A DNA stretch of 64,000 bases from CAXBDP01 sp963974465. GTDB lineage: Bacteria; Bacteroidota; Bacteroidia; Cytophagales; Cyclobacteriaceae. The stretch lies in the NCBI GenBank assembly GCA_049340005.1, contig JBMPIY010000012.1. One strand, given 5' to 3'. Below the pieces are notes generated by a model that was given only the letters and a program-made list of their open reading frames with translations, did not search any database and was not told where the DNA came from. The position numbers were made by a program, and so were the translations under genes. Positions 1 to 7,946 of this stretch are shown piece after piece; the stretch's first letter is position 1; each line of letters begins with the position of its first letter.

Positions 1-761
1 CCTAAAGCTTTTAACATCACTTCTCCTAATGCCAATGCAGTATCTTCAATAGTATGATGCTCATCCACATGTAGGTCTCCTTTTACTTCAATCTCCAAAT
101 CGATTCCTCCATGCTTTGCCAGCTGATCGAGCATGTGATCGAAGAAATGCAGGCCAGTAGAAATTTTACCAATACCAGTTCCATCCAAATTGAGAGAAAT
201 TTTGATATCTGTTTCTTTCGTTTTGCGATGGATGCTTGCCTTACGAGCTGGATTTTTGAGGAATTCATATATTTCATCCCAACTCCAAGTGCTTAAAGTA
301 GCATCAGCATTTGCGTCACCAATGAAAATGGCTTTACAGCCTAGGTTTTGCGCTAATTGCACATCAGTGGCTCTATCGCCAATCACATAACTATTTGCTA
401 AATCTACTGATCCGTCCAAATATTCCTGCAAAAGGCCAGTTCTTGGCTTTCGAGTTGGCGCATTTTCGTGTTCAAAAGTACGATCCACATGGATTTTTGT
501 GAAAACTATTCCTTCTCCTTTCAATGTATCCAGCATCTTGTTTTGGGCTGGCCAAAAAGTTTCTTCGGGAAATGAATCGGTTCCCAAGCCATCCTGATTT
601 GTCACCATTACCAATTCAAAATCGAGCTCTTCAGCAATTTTGCGAAGATTTGAAATAGCACCTGGATAAAACTCCAGCTTTTCTAATGAATCTACCTGAA
701 AATCAATCGGCGGCTCTTTAATAATAGTGCCATCTCTATCTATAAATAAAACTTTACGCAT
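1..761 (-). CDS. hisB: Bifunctional histidinol-phosphatase / imidazoleglycerol-phosphate dehydratase, partial (C-terminus outside window)
   Basis: Catalyses the imidazoleglycerol-phosphate dehydratase and histidinol-phosphate phosphatase steps of histidine synthesis in the cytoplasm. The start ATG is at 761 and the frame stays open to the window edge (253 codons visible). The N-terminal HAD phosphatase domain begins with the DRDGT nucleophile motif (Asp8 and Asp10), has the VTNQDGLGTD loop and a later GDRATD motif. From about residue 165 the dehydratase domain begins, with HFFDHML and the metal-binding DEHHTIED. The start lies 4 bases after the hisC stop, so the two are cotranscribed. The rest of the operon (presumably hisH, hisA, hisF and hisI) would lie to the left of the window; that is inference. 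Confidence 0.95.
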   Translation of the reverse strand, partial: MRKVLFIDRDGTIIKEPPIDFQVDSLEKLEFYPGAISNLRKIAEELDFELVMVTNQDGLGTDSFPEETFWPAQNKMLDTLKGEGIVFTKIHVDRTFEHENAPTRKPRTGLLQEYLDGSVDLANSYVIGDRATDVQLAQNLGCKAIFIGDANADATLSTWSWDEIYEFLKNPARKASIHRKTKETDIKISLNLDGTGIGKISTGLHFFDHMLDQLAKHGGIDLEIEVKGDLHVDEHHTIEDTALALGEVMLKAL

Positions 762-765
762 GTGA

Positions 766-1812
766 TTAAAGGTTTTTTAAGGCTTCCAATAGTTTTTGAT
801 TTTCCTCAGCGGTACCAATCGAAATACGAAGTGCATTATCGCACAAAACCACTTTCGAGCGATCTCTCACAATAATCAACTTATGAAGCAATCTCTCATA
901 CACCTCGCGGGCCTTCTCCATTTTCACCAATATGAAATTAGCATCTGATGGATAAACTTTCTCTACAAAATCAAGATTACCCAATTCAAAGGCTAGTTTG
1001 TCTCTTTCGGCAATTAAGATTTTTACCCAATCTTTTACTTGTTCTGCATTTTTGAGACCTTCAATAGCTGCTTGTTGACTCAGCAAATTGATATTGTAAG
1101 GTGGTTTGATTTTGTTAAGAAGCGAAATCATCTCAACTGAAGCGAATGCCAAGCCTAATCGCAAGCCAGCAAATCCCCAAGCTTTGCTTAGTGTTTGCAT
1201 CACGATCATATTGGGAAAATTATTCAATTCGGCGACCAAGCTAGTTCCCTCTGATGCAAAATCAATATAGGCTTCGTCTATTGCAATAATGCCCTCAAAT
1301 CCTCCCGCTAGTTCCAAGATATCTGCTTTGTTCAATAAATTCCCAGAAGGATTATTGGGAGAGCATATAAATAAAATTTTATCATTCTTGTCTACTTGAG
1401 ATAAAATTGATTTTACATCTAATTGGAAATCGGTGGTTAATTGAATCTTTTTGATTCCTACATTATGAATAGAAGCCGAAACCTCATACATACCATAAGT
1501 GGGCGGGAGGATAATGATACTATCCTCGCTAGGTTCGCAAAATGCCCTAATGAGCAAGTCTATAACTTCATCACTCCCATTGCCAAGAAAAATCTGTTGA
1601 ATCGGCACATTTTTCAAATTAGAAAGTAGTGCTTTCACATCATATTGGTACGGATCCGGATAGCGATTAACTCCAGGATAATTTTCTCGCTCGAAAGGAT
1701 TTTCATTAGCATCTAAGAATACACCAACTTTTCCTGAATACTCATCTCTTGCCGATGAATATGGCTTAATGTCCAACAAGTGTGGTCGTACAAGACTTTT
1801 GATATCAGCCAT
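766..1812 (-). CDS. hisC: Histidinol-phosphate aminotransferase
   Basis: PLP-dependent transamination of imidazole acetol-phosphate to histidinol phosphate. The 348-residue length is normal for HisC. Visible class I/II aminotransferase landmarks are FLDANENPFE near the N-terminus, FLGNGSDEVIDLL, the SPNNPSGNLL cofactor loop, AIDEAYIDF, and TLSKAWGFAGLRLG, whose Lys (about residue 210) binds PLP. The ATG at 1812 overlaps the end of hisD by 8 bases, which suggests translational coupling. Two GCGGGAGG octamers lie inside this gene in opposite orientations (1301 and 1503). Confidence 0.96.
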   Translation of the reverse strand: MADIKSLVRPHLLDIKPYSSARDEYSGKVGVFLDANENPFERENYPGVNRYPDPYQYDVKALLSNLKNVPIQQIFLGNGSDEVIDLLIRAFCEPSEDSIIILPPTYGMYEVSASIHNVGIKKIQLTTDFQLDVKSILSQVDKNDKILFICSPNNPSGNLLNKADILELAGGFEGIIAIDEAYIDFASEGTSLVAELNNFPNMIVMQTLSKAWGFAGLRLGLAFASVEMISLLNKIKPPYNINLLSQQAAIEGLKNAEQVKDWVKILIAERDKLAFELGNLDFVEKVYPSDANFILVKMEKAREVYERLLHKLIIVRDRSKVVLCDNALRISIGTAEENQKLLEALKNL

Positions 1813-3097
1813 TTTTTTTCAAGTATTTTAATCGAATACTTACTGCTTCTTTGTGAGCCTCTAGCATTTCTGCTTTGGCCATCACTTCTATGGTTGGGCC
1901 TAAGGTTTTTAAACCTTCAGCCGTAATCTTTTGGTAGGTTACTTTCTTCACAAATGAGTCAAGTGATACACCGCTCCACGCTTTTGCAAAGCCATTGGTA
2001 GGTAATGTGTGATTAGTGCCAGAAGCATAATCACCCGCTGATTCGGGCGTGAAATTACCCAAAAATATAGAGCCTGCACTTTCAATTTTTAGTGCAACTT
2101 CCTCGGCATTTAGCACAGACAAAATCAAGTGTTCTGCTGCATATTCATTCAAGATATTGATAGCAGTTTGCTCATCTTTCACTAAAATAAATCTACTGGA
2201 AGCCAAGGCAATTTCAGCGATTTCTTTTCTTGGGAGTTTTTCTAATTGCTTCTCAACTTCTAGTATAGTCGCATTGATCATAGCCTCTGAAGTGGATACC
2301 AATATTACTTGACTATCCCTTCCATGCTCTGCTTGAGAAAGTAAATCTGAAGCTACAAAAGCAGGAATTGCAGTATCATCGGCCATTACGGCTACTTCTG
2401 ATGGGCCAGCAGGCATGTCAATAGCCATTCCCCGCTCACTTACCAATTGCTTAGCCATGGTTACATACTGATTTCCCGGACCAAAAATTTTGTCCACCTT
2501 AGGGATAGTTTCTGTTCCAAATGCCATAGCGGCAACGGCTTGTGCACCACCAACTTTGAATATTCTTTGCACACCCACTTGTGAAGCTGCATATAATATT
2601 GCTGGGTGAATATTTCCCTTTCTGTCTGGTGGAGTACACATTACCACTTGCTTGCAACCAGCAATTCGGGCTGGAATAGCCAACATCAGCACGGTGGAGA
2701 AAAGTGGAGCTGTACCTCCGGGTATATACAAACCAACACTTGGGATTGGCAAAGATTTTCTCCGACATTCCACTCCTGGCATTGTTTCTAAGATAAGTTC
2801 TTCTTGAATTTGAGCCTTGTGAAATCCTTCAATATTAGCAATAGCCACCGCAATTGCTTGCTTCAATTTAGCATCTACCTTCTTACTTGAATCGGCAATT
2901 TCTTGCTGAGTTACTTCCAATGCATCTAATTCTACATGGTCATATTCTTCTGCAAATTTGAAAATAGCCTTATCGCCTTTTTCCAAAACCTTATTTAGAA
3001 TCGGCTTTACGATTTTGCGAATTTGCTTAAAATCTATAACCGGTCGAGCCAATATGCTCTCCCAGGTATGTTTTGGAGGATTTTTAAAAACTTTCAT
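1805..3097 (-). CDS. hisD: Histidinol dehydrogenase
   Basis: Zinc-dependent, NAD-linked four-electron oxidation of histidinol to histidine, the last step of the pathway. The 430-residue protein shows typical HisD blocks: VGLYIPGGTAPLFSTVLMLAIPA, GGAQAVAAMAFGTETIP, KIFGPGNQYVTMAK, the zinc and catalytic region LLSQAEHGRDSQ, and DYASGTNHTLPTNGFA near the C-terminus. The frame is open further upstream to 3181, but that extension overlaps hisG and looks like shadow sequence. MKVFKNPPKHTW at 3097 sits 5 bases after the hisG stop and gives the usual protein length, so I chose it. Confidence 0.96.
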   Translation of the reverse strand: MKVFKNPPKHTWESILARPVIDFKQIRKIVKPILNKVLEKGDKAIFKFAEEYDHVELDALEVTQQEIADSSKKVDAKLKQAIAVAIANIEGFHKAQIQEELILETMPGVECRRKSLPIPSVGLYIPGGTAPLFSTVLMLAIPARIAGCKQVVMCTPPDRKGNIHPAILYAASQVGVQRIFKVGGAQAVAAMAFGTETIPKVDKIFGPGNQYVTMAKQLVSERGMAIDMPAGPSEVAVMADDTAIPAFVASDLLSQAEHGRDSQVILVSTSEAMINATILEVEKQLEKLPRKEIAEIALASSRFILVKDEQTAINILNEYAAEHLILSVLNAEEVALKIESAGSIFLGNFTPESAGDYASGTNHTLPTNGFAKAWSGVSLDSFVKKVTYQKITAEGLKTLGPTIEVMAKAEMLEAHKEAVSIRLKYLKKNG

Positions 3098-3102
3098 TTT
3101 GA

Positions 3103-3963
3103 TTAGCGGATCATCTTTTCGATAGGTACTACTAAAATTCCTTGTGCGCCTGCTTCTTTGAGATTTTCGATTACGCCCCAAAAATCATCTTCATTAATAA
3201 CTGAATGTAAGCTGCTCCAGCCTTCTTCTGCCAATGGAAGTATGGTTGGACTTTTCATGCCTGGCAACAATGAAATAATCTTATCAATTGCATTGTTTGG
3301 TGCATTTAACAAAATATACTTTTTATTAACCGCTTCTAGAACAGAATCAATTCTGAAAAGCCATTTACGCAATGTTTGTTGCTTTTCCTCAGACAATTCA
3401 TTGTTGGCAATAAGAACAGCTTCTGATGGAAAAATCACCTCCACTTCTTTCAATCCATTTGTAAATAACGTGCTGCCTGAGCTCACAATATCGCAAATGC
3501 CATCTGCCAAGCCAATACCTGGAGCAATTTCTACTGAGCCACTAATTTCATGTATTTCTGACTGGATCGATTTGCTATCTAGATAGTTTTGTAGAATCAC
3601 TGGATAAGAAGTTGCGATTTTCTTACCGCTAAAATATTCTACGCCTTTGTAATCGAGACTTTTAGGTACTGCCAAAGAAAGTCTGCATTTGGAGAAGCCT
3701 AGTTTTTTCTCAAGCTTTACCTCCCGCTTTTTCTCCACGAGTACATTTTCGCCAACAATACCAATATCTGCTACACCATCTGCTACATAGCCTGGTATAT
3801 CGTCATCTCTCAAAAAGAGAAATTCCATGGGAAAGTTTGTTGATATTGATTTTAATTTGCCTGTACCATTATTGAATTTGATTCCACATTCTTTAATAAG
3901 TTTTAAAGAATCATCACTCAATCTGCCGGACTTTTGAATAGCTACTCTTAATATATTAGACAT
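3103..3963 (-). CDS. hisG: ATP phosphoribosyltransferase (long form)
   Basis: First and committed step of histidine synthesis: joins ATP and PRPP. At 286 residues it is the long, HisZ-independent form. It has the bilobed catalytic core (LRVAIQKSGRLSDDSLKLI at the start; GIADIGIVGENV-like segment near residue 65; LADGICDIVSSGSTLFTNGL) and a C-terminal ACT-like regulatory domain ending LKEAGAQGILVVPIEKM. In known family members this domain mediates feedback inhibition by histidine. It is the first structural gene of the leftward his operon and is preceded by a His-rich leader peptide about 70 bases upstream. Confidence 0.96.
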   Translation of the reverse strand: MSNILRVAIQKSGRLSDDSLKLIKECGIKFNNGTGKLKSISTNFPMEFLFLRDDDIPGYVADGVADIGIVGENVLVEKKREVKLEKKLGFSKCRLSLAVPKSLDYKGVEYFSGKKIATSYPVILQNYLDSKSIQSEIHEISGSVEIAPGIGLADGICDIVSSGSTLFTNGLKEVEVIFPSEAVLIANNELSEEKQQTLRKWLFRIDSVLEAVNKKYILLNAPNNAIDKIISLLPGMKSPTILPLAEEGWSSLHSVINEDDFWGVIENLKEAGAQGILVVPIEKMIR

Positions 3964-4026
3964 AACAAAGGTTTATTTGCTCTTTTGAAAAATCGAAAAA
4001 AGAAAAGTTGAATTTGGGTAATATGG

Positions 4027-4093
4027 TGCGCTTATTCCTCGGAAGAGGAATGATGAATGTGATGCTGTGGAGTATAGAAACTAGCGTAGCGCA
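4027..4093 (-). promoter_or_regulatory. Candidate attenuator structure of the his leader
   Basis: Two mutually relevant helices can be drawn in the leftward transcript. One is a perfect hairpin, ATTCCTC-TTCC-GAGGAAT (4034-4051), covering the last leader codons and the stop. The other is a long-range pairing of TGCGCT (4088-4093) with AGCGCA (4027-4032), which would sequester the leader start. Ribosome stalling at the His codons would disturb the hairpin. No classic GC-stem plus U-run terminator is clear before hisG, only the T-rich stretch at about 3981-4005, so the exact mechanism is open. Confidence 0.5.
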
Positions 4094-4094
4094 T
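4032..4094 (-). CDS. His operon leader peptide (20 aa)
   Basis: A short frame directly upstream of hisG encodes 20 residues, with the core PQHHIHHSSSEE and four His codons among five consecutive codons (CAT CAC ATT CAT CAT). It starts with ATG about a dozen bases after a good -7 box (TATCTTTG, complement of 4108-4115). It ends TAA 68 bases before the hisG start. In other bacteria, His-codon runs before hisG mark translation-dependent attenuation; here the role is inferred. A 7-bp hairpin starts right after the last His codon. Confidence 0.75.
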   Translation of the reverse strand: MRYASFYTPQHHIHHSSSEE

Positions 4095-4107
4095 ATTTTT
4101 AATGTTG

Positions 4108-4115
4108 CAAAGATA
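4108..4115 (-). promoter_or_regulatory. -7 promoter element of the his operon
   Basis: The minus strand reads TATCTTTG, a perfect match to the Bacteroidota -7 consensus TAnnTTTG, 13 bases before the leader-peptide ATG. No clear -33 TTTG is visible at the usual spacing. Confidence 0.6.
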
Positions 4116-4260
4116 TATCTTTTCGCGTAGGAGAAAAGAAATTTGCACGCACAATTGTTATCAATTTATTATCAATGGGAAATTCAATATTCTACTGGTA
4201 AATATCAGAACAATGAACCTTAAATTGAGGTACTATGTTCGAGGTTTTAAAAATTACTTG

Positions 4261-4908
4261 ATGGCAAAGTTAAAAATATATTATGCTTACGATGCCCTTT
4301 GTGGCTGGTGCTACGGATTTTCTCCTGTTATTCAGAAGTTTGCAAAAGAAAATTCGGATAAATTTACTTTTGAAGTCCTTTCAGGTGGCATGGTTCGAGG
4401 GGCGAGAGTCGGGCCTATTGCCCAAGTGGCACCTTATATAAAGGAGGCTTACAAGCAGGTAGAGCAGACATCGGGAGTGAAATTTGGCGAGCCTTTTCTC
4501 ATGAATCTTAATAGCGAAGAGAGTCCAATTTTCGATTCTATCCCTGCTGCTAAGGCAATGGCAATATTAAAAAGGATGCAACCTGAAAGACAAATTGAAT
4601 TTGCTGCAGCCTTGCAAAAAGCTATTTATTTCGATGGAATGGCTCCACAGGATGTTGAAGGAATGGCAAATGTTATTGGCAAATTTGGCATTGAGAAAAG
4701 CTATTTTATTGACGCCATGCAAACAGATGAATCAGCGCACAAAGCTTCTGAGGAATTTCAACTTATCGAGAATTGGGGAATTAATGGATTTCCAGCGGTA
4801 ATACTTGATCGTGGTGATCAGCTGTTTCTTGCAGCTCGTGGCTATACGGATTATGAGCAATTTAGTAAAACTGTAGAAAGCATATTATCAGAAATCCCAA
4901 AGAGTTAA
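4261..4908 (+). CDS. DsbA-family (FrnE-like) thioredoxin-fold protein
   Basis: A 215-residue cytoplasmic thioredoxin-fold protein of the DSBA/FrnE group. The active-site CGWC (Cys14 and Cys17) sits in YAYDALCGWCYGFSP at the N-terminus. The C-terminal half contains WGINGFPAVILD with the expected cis-proline. There is no signal peptide, so it probably acts in the cytosol as an oxidoreductase or isomerase; the substrate is unknown. The frame is open upstream to 4102, but that part covers the divergent his promoter and is lysine/arginine-rich without family resemblance. MAKLKIYYAYDA at 4261 matches the usual start. Confidence 0.85.
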   Translation: MAKLKIYYAYDALCGWCYGFSPVIQKFAKENSDKFTFEVLSGGMVRGARVGPIAQVAPYIKEAYKQVEQTSGVKFGEPFLMNLNSEESPIFDSIPAAKAMAILKRMQPERQIEFAAALQKAIYFDGMAPQDVEGMANVIGKFGIEKSYFIDAMQTDESAHKASEEFQLIENWGINGFPAVILDRGDQLFLAARGYTDYEQFSKTVESILSEIPKS

Positions 4909-4909
4909 T

Positions 4910-5260
4910 TCACCCTCCCGCTTTTTTGGCTTTGTATCCTTTGGCGTGTAGGAGTTCTAGCACTTTGTCTCTGAAATCTCCTTGAATGAGGATTTCTCCG
5001 TCCTTTGCGCTTCCTCCTACCCCACAGGCTGATTTTAGTTCTTTGGCTAGAATTTGCAATTCCATTGGATTGCCTACGTATCCTGTGATTAGCGTTACCT
5101 TTTTACCTCCTCGAGACTTCTTATCCAATTGCACGCGTAAATCTTGCTTTGAACCAGCCAATGATGCAAATGGTGAATCATTTTCGGCTTGATATTCAAA
5201 ATCTGGATTTGTTGAAAAAACTACACCCTCCCTCTTTTTCCAGTCGTTCTTTTTTGCCAT
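4910..5260 (-). CDS. SUI1/eIF1-like translation factor YciH
   Basis: A small basic protein (116 residues) of the SUI1 family, the bacterial relative of eukaryotic initiation factor 1. The SUI1 fold is recognisable in RGGKKVTLITGYVGNPMELQ, LAKELKSACGVGGSAKDGEI and LIQGDFRDKVLELLHAKGYKAKKAGG. E. coli YciH affects start-codon discrimination, so a role in translation is likely. Start MAKKNDWKKREG was chosen; codons further upstream to 5293 overlap the neighbouring stress gene's end and lack homology. The last codons before the stop (Ala-Gly-Gly) coincide with a GCGGGAGG octamer. Confidence 0.88.
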   Translation of the reverse strand: MAKKNDWKKREGVVFSTNPDFEYQAENDSPFASLAGSKQDLRVQLDKKSRGGKKVTLITGYVGNPMELQILAKELKSACGVGGSAKDGEILIQGDFRDKVLELLHAKGYKAKKAGG

Positions 5261-5289
5261 AGACAAATATTGAAGCAAAATGGCAAAAG

Positions 5290-6105
5290 TCAAAAGGGAT
5301 TCTCGATATATAAGGAAATATCTTGCTTAGCAGAGTTGGTAATAAGCGGGAGGATTAAATTTTTTATTCTTCGTTTATCGAAACCTGCCATCACCACAAG
5401 CGGCAATTGTGATTTGCTAATCAGGTCAAAAGCTACATCTTCAAAAGGTTCATCTGGCGTCAACATAATTCCCACGTTCCTGAAATATTGTTTCAGGAAG
5501 TCCATCAGTCTTTTTTCATCTTGAAATTCTTCTTCTTCATTCGGCACTTTACCAATTAAAGACACCTCTGCATTTCTCAAACTTTGAGTCAAAGTACTTT
5601 TAAGAGATTTCACAGCTTTTACCACTTTTTCTTCTGAATCTTTCAGAATAATAATTTCATGGAAATCCTTAAAATTGGAAGGAATAACTAATAGAGGACA
5701 TTGAGCCTTTTCGAAAATACCGCGCAAAGATTGGAAGCGATCTTTCTCCAATAAGTAATCAGCGAAGGTCCTTGAATCTATAATCAGGAGGTCGGCAAAT
5801 GCTGTTTCCTTTACAATTTCCTTAGTATTAAGGCATTCGCCAAAGCAAATCTTGGAGGCCATGCCTTCATTTAATAAATCGTTCTGAAATGAATTACCCA
5901 AAGTCAACGTTTTCTCCTCAGCTTCGGATAATGCAGGATGAGAAGAAATGATAGATTCGTTTTGACTTATAGTTGAGTTTTCGAACTGATTGATTAACAA
6001 ACCAATATATAAATGCTCACGTCCTTCCTTAATTCCATTTACTGCCAAGTGAAGCACATTAGCTGACATTTCTTGATTATCAACAATAATTAAAACCCGA
6101 CCCAT
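5290..6105 (-). CDS. Universal stress protein (divergent tandem-Usp)
   Basis: A 271-residue protein of two Usp-like halves: it starts MGRVLIIVDNQEMSANVLHLAV, and the first half ends with CPLLVIPSNF. The second half begins FHEIIILKDSEEKVVKAVKSL. The ATP-binding G-x2-G-x9-G(S/T) signature of UspA is not clear in either half, so it may not bind ATP. It is 4 bases downstream of a canonical tandem-Usp gene and surely shares its transcript, hence probable oxygen- or stress-linked expression through the FNR-type sites further upstream. The precise function is unknown. Confidence 0.75.
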   Translation of the reverse strand: MGRVLIIVDNQEMSANVLHLAVNGIKEGREHLYIGLLINQFENSTISQNESIISSHPALSEAEEKTLTLGNSFQNDLLNEGMASKICFGECLNTKEIVKETAFADLLIIDSRTFADYLLEKDRFQSLRGIFEKAQCPLLVIPSNFKDFHEIIILKDSEEKVVKAVKSLKSTLTQSLRNAEVSLIGKVPNEEEEFQDEKRLMDFLKQYFRNVGIMLTPDEPFEDVAFDLISKSQLPLVVMAGFDKRRIKNLILPLITNSAKQDISLYIENPF

Positions 6106-6109
6106 ACTT

Positions 6110-6967
6110 TTAGGATTTTGATTTTTTGATTGGGAAAGTCCAAACTGGTAGATTTACATGATTAATTACATCTTCGGCGATACTTCCAGTGAGCAAATGA
6201 AGAAGTCCTTTTCGCCCGGCGGTGCCCATTAGTATCATATCCATATTATTATCCATAGCAAAATTTCGGATTCCTTCTTCTTCGAGATAGTCATTGTAAA
6301 TATGGATTGCTGCAGGAGCTTTATTAAGATTAGCTGCAAAATCCTCCATTCTCTTCCTGGCTTCTCTACTTGGCTTGAAGCTATTTGGCGTGTTCACATT
6401 TAATAAATGGATTTTTGCTCTGCATAGTCTAGACAGCACATCTAACTGATGGACAAGCGTTGATTGATCTCCTTCGAAATTACTTGCAACCACAATGTTT
6501 TTCATCTGAGATAAGTGAGTTGCATCTTTTATTGTAACAACCGGACAATCGCTGTAACGTACTACCTTTTCAGCATTTGATCCAATTACAATTTCGTCAA
6601 TCCCGTCCGCTCCTTTTGTACCCATTACTACCAAGTCGGCATTTTTGGAGGAAATAAGTCTGGATATATGAGTATATGGATTACCTACTACTACCTCAGC
6701 ACTTAGCTTATTTTTTCTAAAATGAGGGTCTTTATCAAATTTGCCTAGCATCGCTTTAGCAGATTCAATTCTTTTCCTCATATACTGATTGTTGTAATAT
6801 TCATCATTAATTACCTCACCCATGGTATTGAAAGAGTGAGCAACAGGAGCTTCAATTACATGAAGCAGATGAACAATACCATTCGTGCGTCTAGCAATTT
6901 GAGTAGCAAAGTGGAGGGCAAAATTTGCTTGGTTCGAAAAATCTGTGGGAACTACTATATTGTACAT
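6110..6967 (-). CDS. Universal stress protein, tandem UspA domains
   Basis: A 285-residue cytoplasmic protein with two complete Usp domains. Domain 1 starts NIVVPTDFSNQANFALHFA and contains MGTKGADGIDEIVIGSNAEKVV; domain 2 starts NIVVASNFEGDQST and contains MGTAGRKGLLHLLTGSIAEDVI. Both match the G-x2-G-x9-G-S nucleotide-binding signature. It is the first gene of a two-gene leftward operon with the divergent Usp at 5290. Two FNR/CRP-like palindromes lie about 100-120 bases upstream of the start, next to an fnr-type regulator gene. Anaerobic or stress control by that regulator is the natural inference. Confidence 0.92.
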   Translation of the reverse strand: MYNIVVPTDFSNQANFALHFATQIARRTNGIVHLLHVIEAPVAHSFNTMGEVINDEYYNNQYMRKRIESAKAMLGKFDKDPHFRKNKLSAEVVVGNPYTHISRLISSKNADLVVMGTKGADGIDEIVIGSNAEKVVRYSDCPVVTIKDATHLSQMKNIVVASNFEGDQSTLVHQLDVLSRLCRAKIHLLNVNTPNSFKPSREARKRMEDFAANLNKAPAAIHIYNDYLEEEGIRNFAMDNNMDMILMGTAGRKGLLHLLTGSIAEDVINHVNLPVWTFPIKKSKS

Positions 6968-7029
6968 AACCTGTTAGTTGAAATTAATAATCAATTTTGG
7001 CAAGATGTCTAAGTGGATTAACATCATTA

Positions 7030-7095
7030 CAAATTTGACCCTAATTTCTATAATAGGTTATGATGGCAATCAACGGATTATATGATTATAATCAG
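7030..7095 (-). promoter_or_regulatory. Promoter of the usp operon with two FNR-type palindromes
   Basis: Two perfect TGAT-N4-ATCA inverted repeats occur in the gap between the fnr-type gene and the usp operon: ATGATGGCAATCAA at 7060-7073 and ATGATTATAATCAG at 7082-7095, centres 22 bp apart. The FNR consensus is TTGAT-N4-ATCAA. A CAAATTTG at 7030-7037 (one mismatch to TAnnTTTG on the minus strand) would place the proximal site near -42, the class II activator position. Confidence 0.6.
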
Positions 7096-7118
7096 GAAAT
7101 GCATCTGATTATATATTG

Positions 7119-7838
7119 TTATTTATAGAAATCTGCTTCGCGTACAAGTCCTTTTGCGTCAAGCACTCTAATTTTCTTTCCTTCAAAAGCTATTAGGCTA
7201 CTGCTTTTGAAATCGGATAAAAGTCTGATTACTGTCTCAGTTGCTGTACCTACTATATTAGCAATATCCTCCCTTGAGAGGGCAATGTCAATAAGCATAC
7301 TTTCTTCGCCTTCTACACCATAGGTTTCTTTTAGCATTATCAATGTGGTAGCTAATCTTTCTCTTACTGATTTTTGAGCTAACATTGCCATTTGCTCTTC
7401 CATTACTCCTAATTCATGGCAAATGCTTTTTGTTAGGCTGCTAAAAAAGGCTGGATTAGTTCGGAGTAATTCCAAGAAGTTGTTTTTAGGTATAAAACAA
7501 ATTGCAGCATCTTCTAAAACTGTAGCTGAGGCACTATAAAATTCCTCTCCAAGCAAAGCTCTGTAGCCCAAAAAATCACCAGAGCTGGAAAGTCTCACAA
7601 TTTGTTCCCTCCCCTGAGAGCCCATTTTATAGACTTTTACTTTACCACTATTAATGCAGAACAGTCCCATGGGTCTGGTACCTTCGTAAAAAAGGGTCTG
7701 ACCTTTTTTATACGTCACGCATGATTTGCCATCACTTAATGCATCTAAATCTTCTCCACACAAGTTTCCAAACAAGGAATCTTTACGACTGCCACAAGTT
7801 GCACAAGCAATATTTATTGATGATTTTTTCGTAGCCAT
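7119..7838 (-). CDS. CRP/FNR family transcriptional regulator (FNR-like)
   Basis: A 239-residue regulator: an N-terminal Cys-rich stretch (Cys12, Cys15, Cys27, plus Cys40), a cyclic-nucleotide-binding-type beta-barrel (GQTLFYEGTRPMGLFCINSGKVKVYK), a dimer helix, and a C-terminal winged helix-turn-helix. The recognition helix contains ETVIRLLSDF, the E-x-x-x-R pattern that reads TTGAT/ATCAA half-sites in FNR proteins. The Cys spacing (C-x2-C-x11-C) is not the E. coli FNR pattern, so a [4Fe-4S] oxygen switch is plausible but unproven. It lies directly upstream of two FNR-like palindromes and the usp operon, its probable targets. Confidence 0.87.
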   Translation of the reverse strand: MATKKSSINIACATCGSRKDSLFGNLCGEDLDALSDGKSCVTYKKGQTLFYEGTRPMGLFCINSGKVKVYKMGSQGREQIVRLSSSGDFLGYRALLGEEFYSASATVLEDAAICFIPKNNFLELLRTNPAFFSSLTKSICHELGVMEEQMAMLAQKSVRERLATTLIMLKETYGVEGEESMLIDIALSREDIANIVGTATETVIRLLSDFKSSSLIAFEGKKIRVLDAKGLVREADFYK

Positions 7839-7946
7839 TTTTTAGTGTTTTGTAAATTGGACTTTTAGAAAGCCTTAATAATCGTATAAAAGTTTATTTA
7901 CTCTTTTAGTTCATATACCTCCCAAATACGACCTTAATTTATAAAA

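Noticed and set aside
3098..3181. Upstream extension of the hisD frame by 28 residues
   Set aside because: It overlaps hisG, has low-complexity basic sequence and no HisD homology; the normal start lies at 3097.
3158..3586. 142-residue frame on the plus strand opposite hisG
   Set aside because: It is antisense to a clear core gene, has no ribosome site or recognisable motif, and is a frame shadow.
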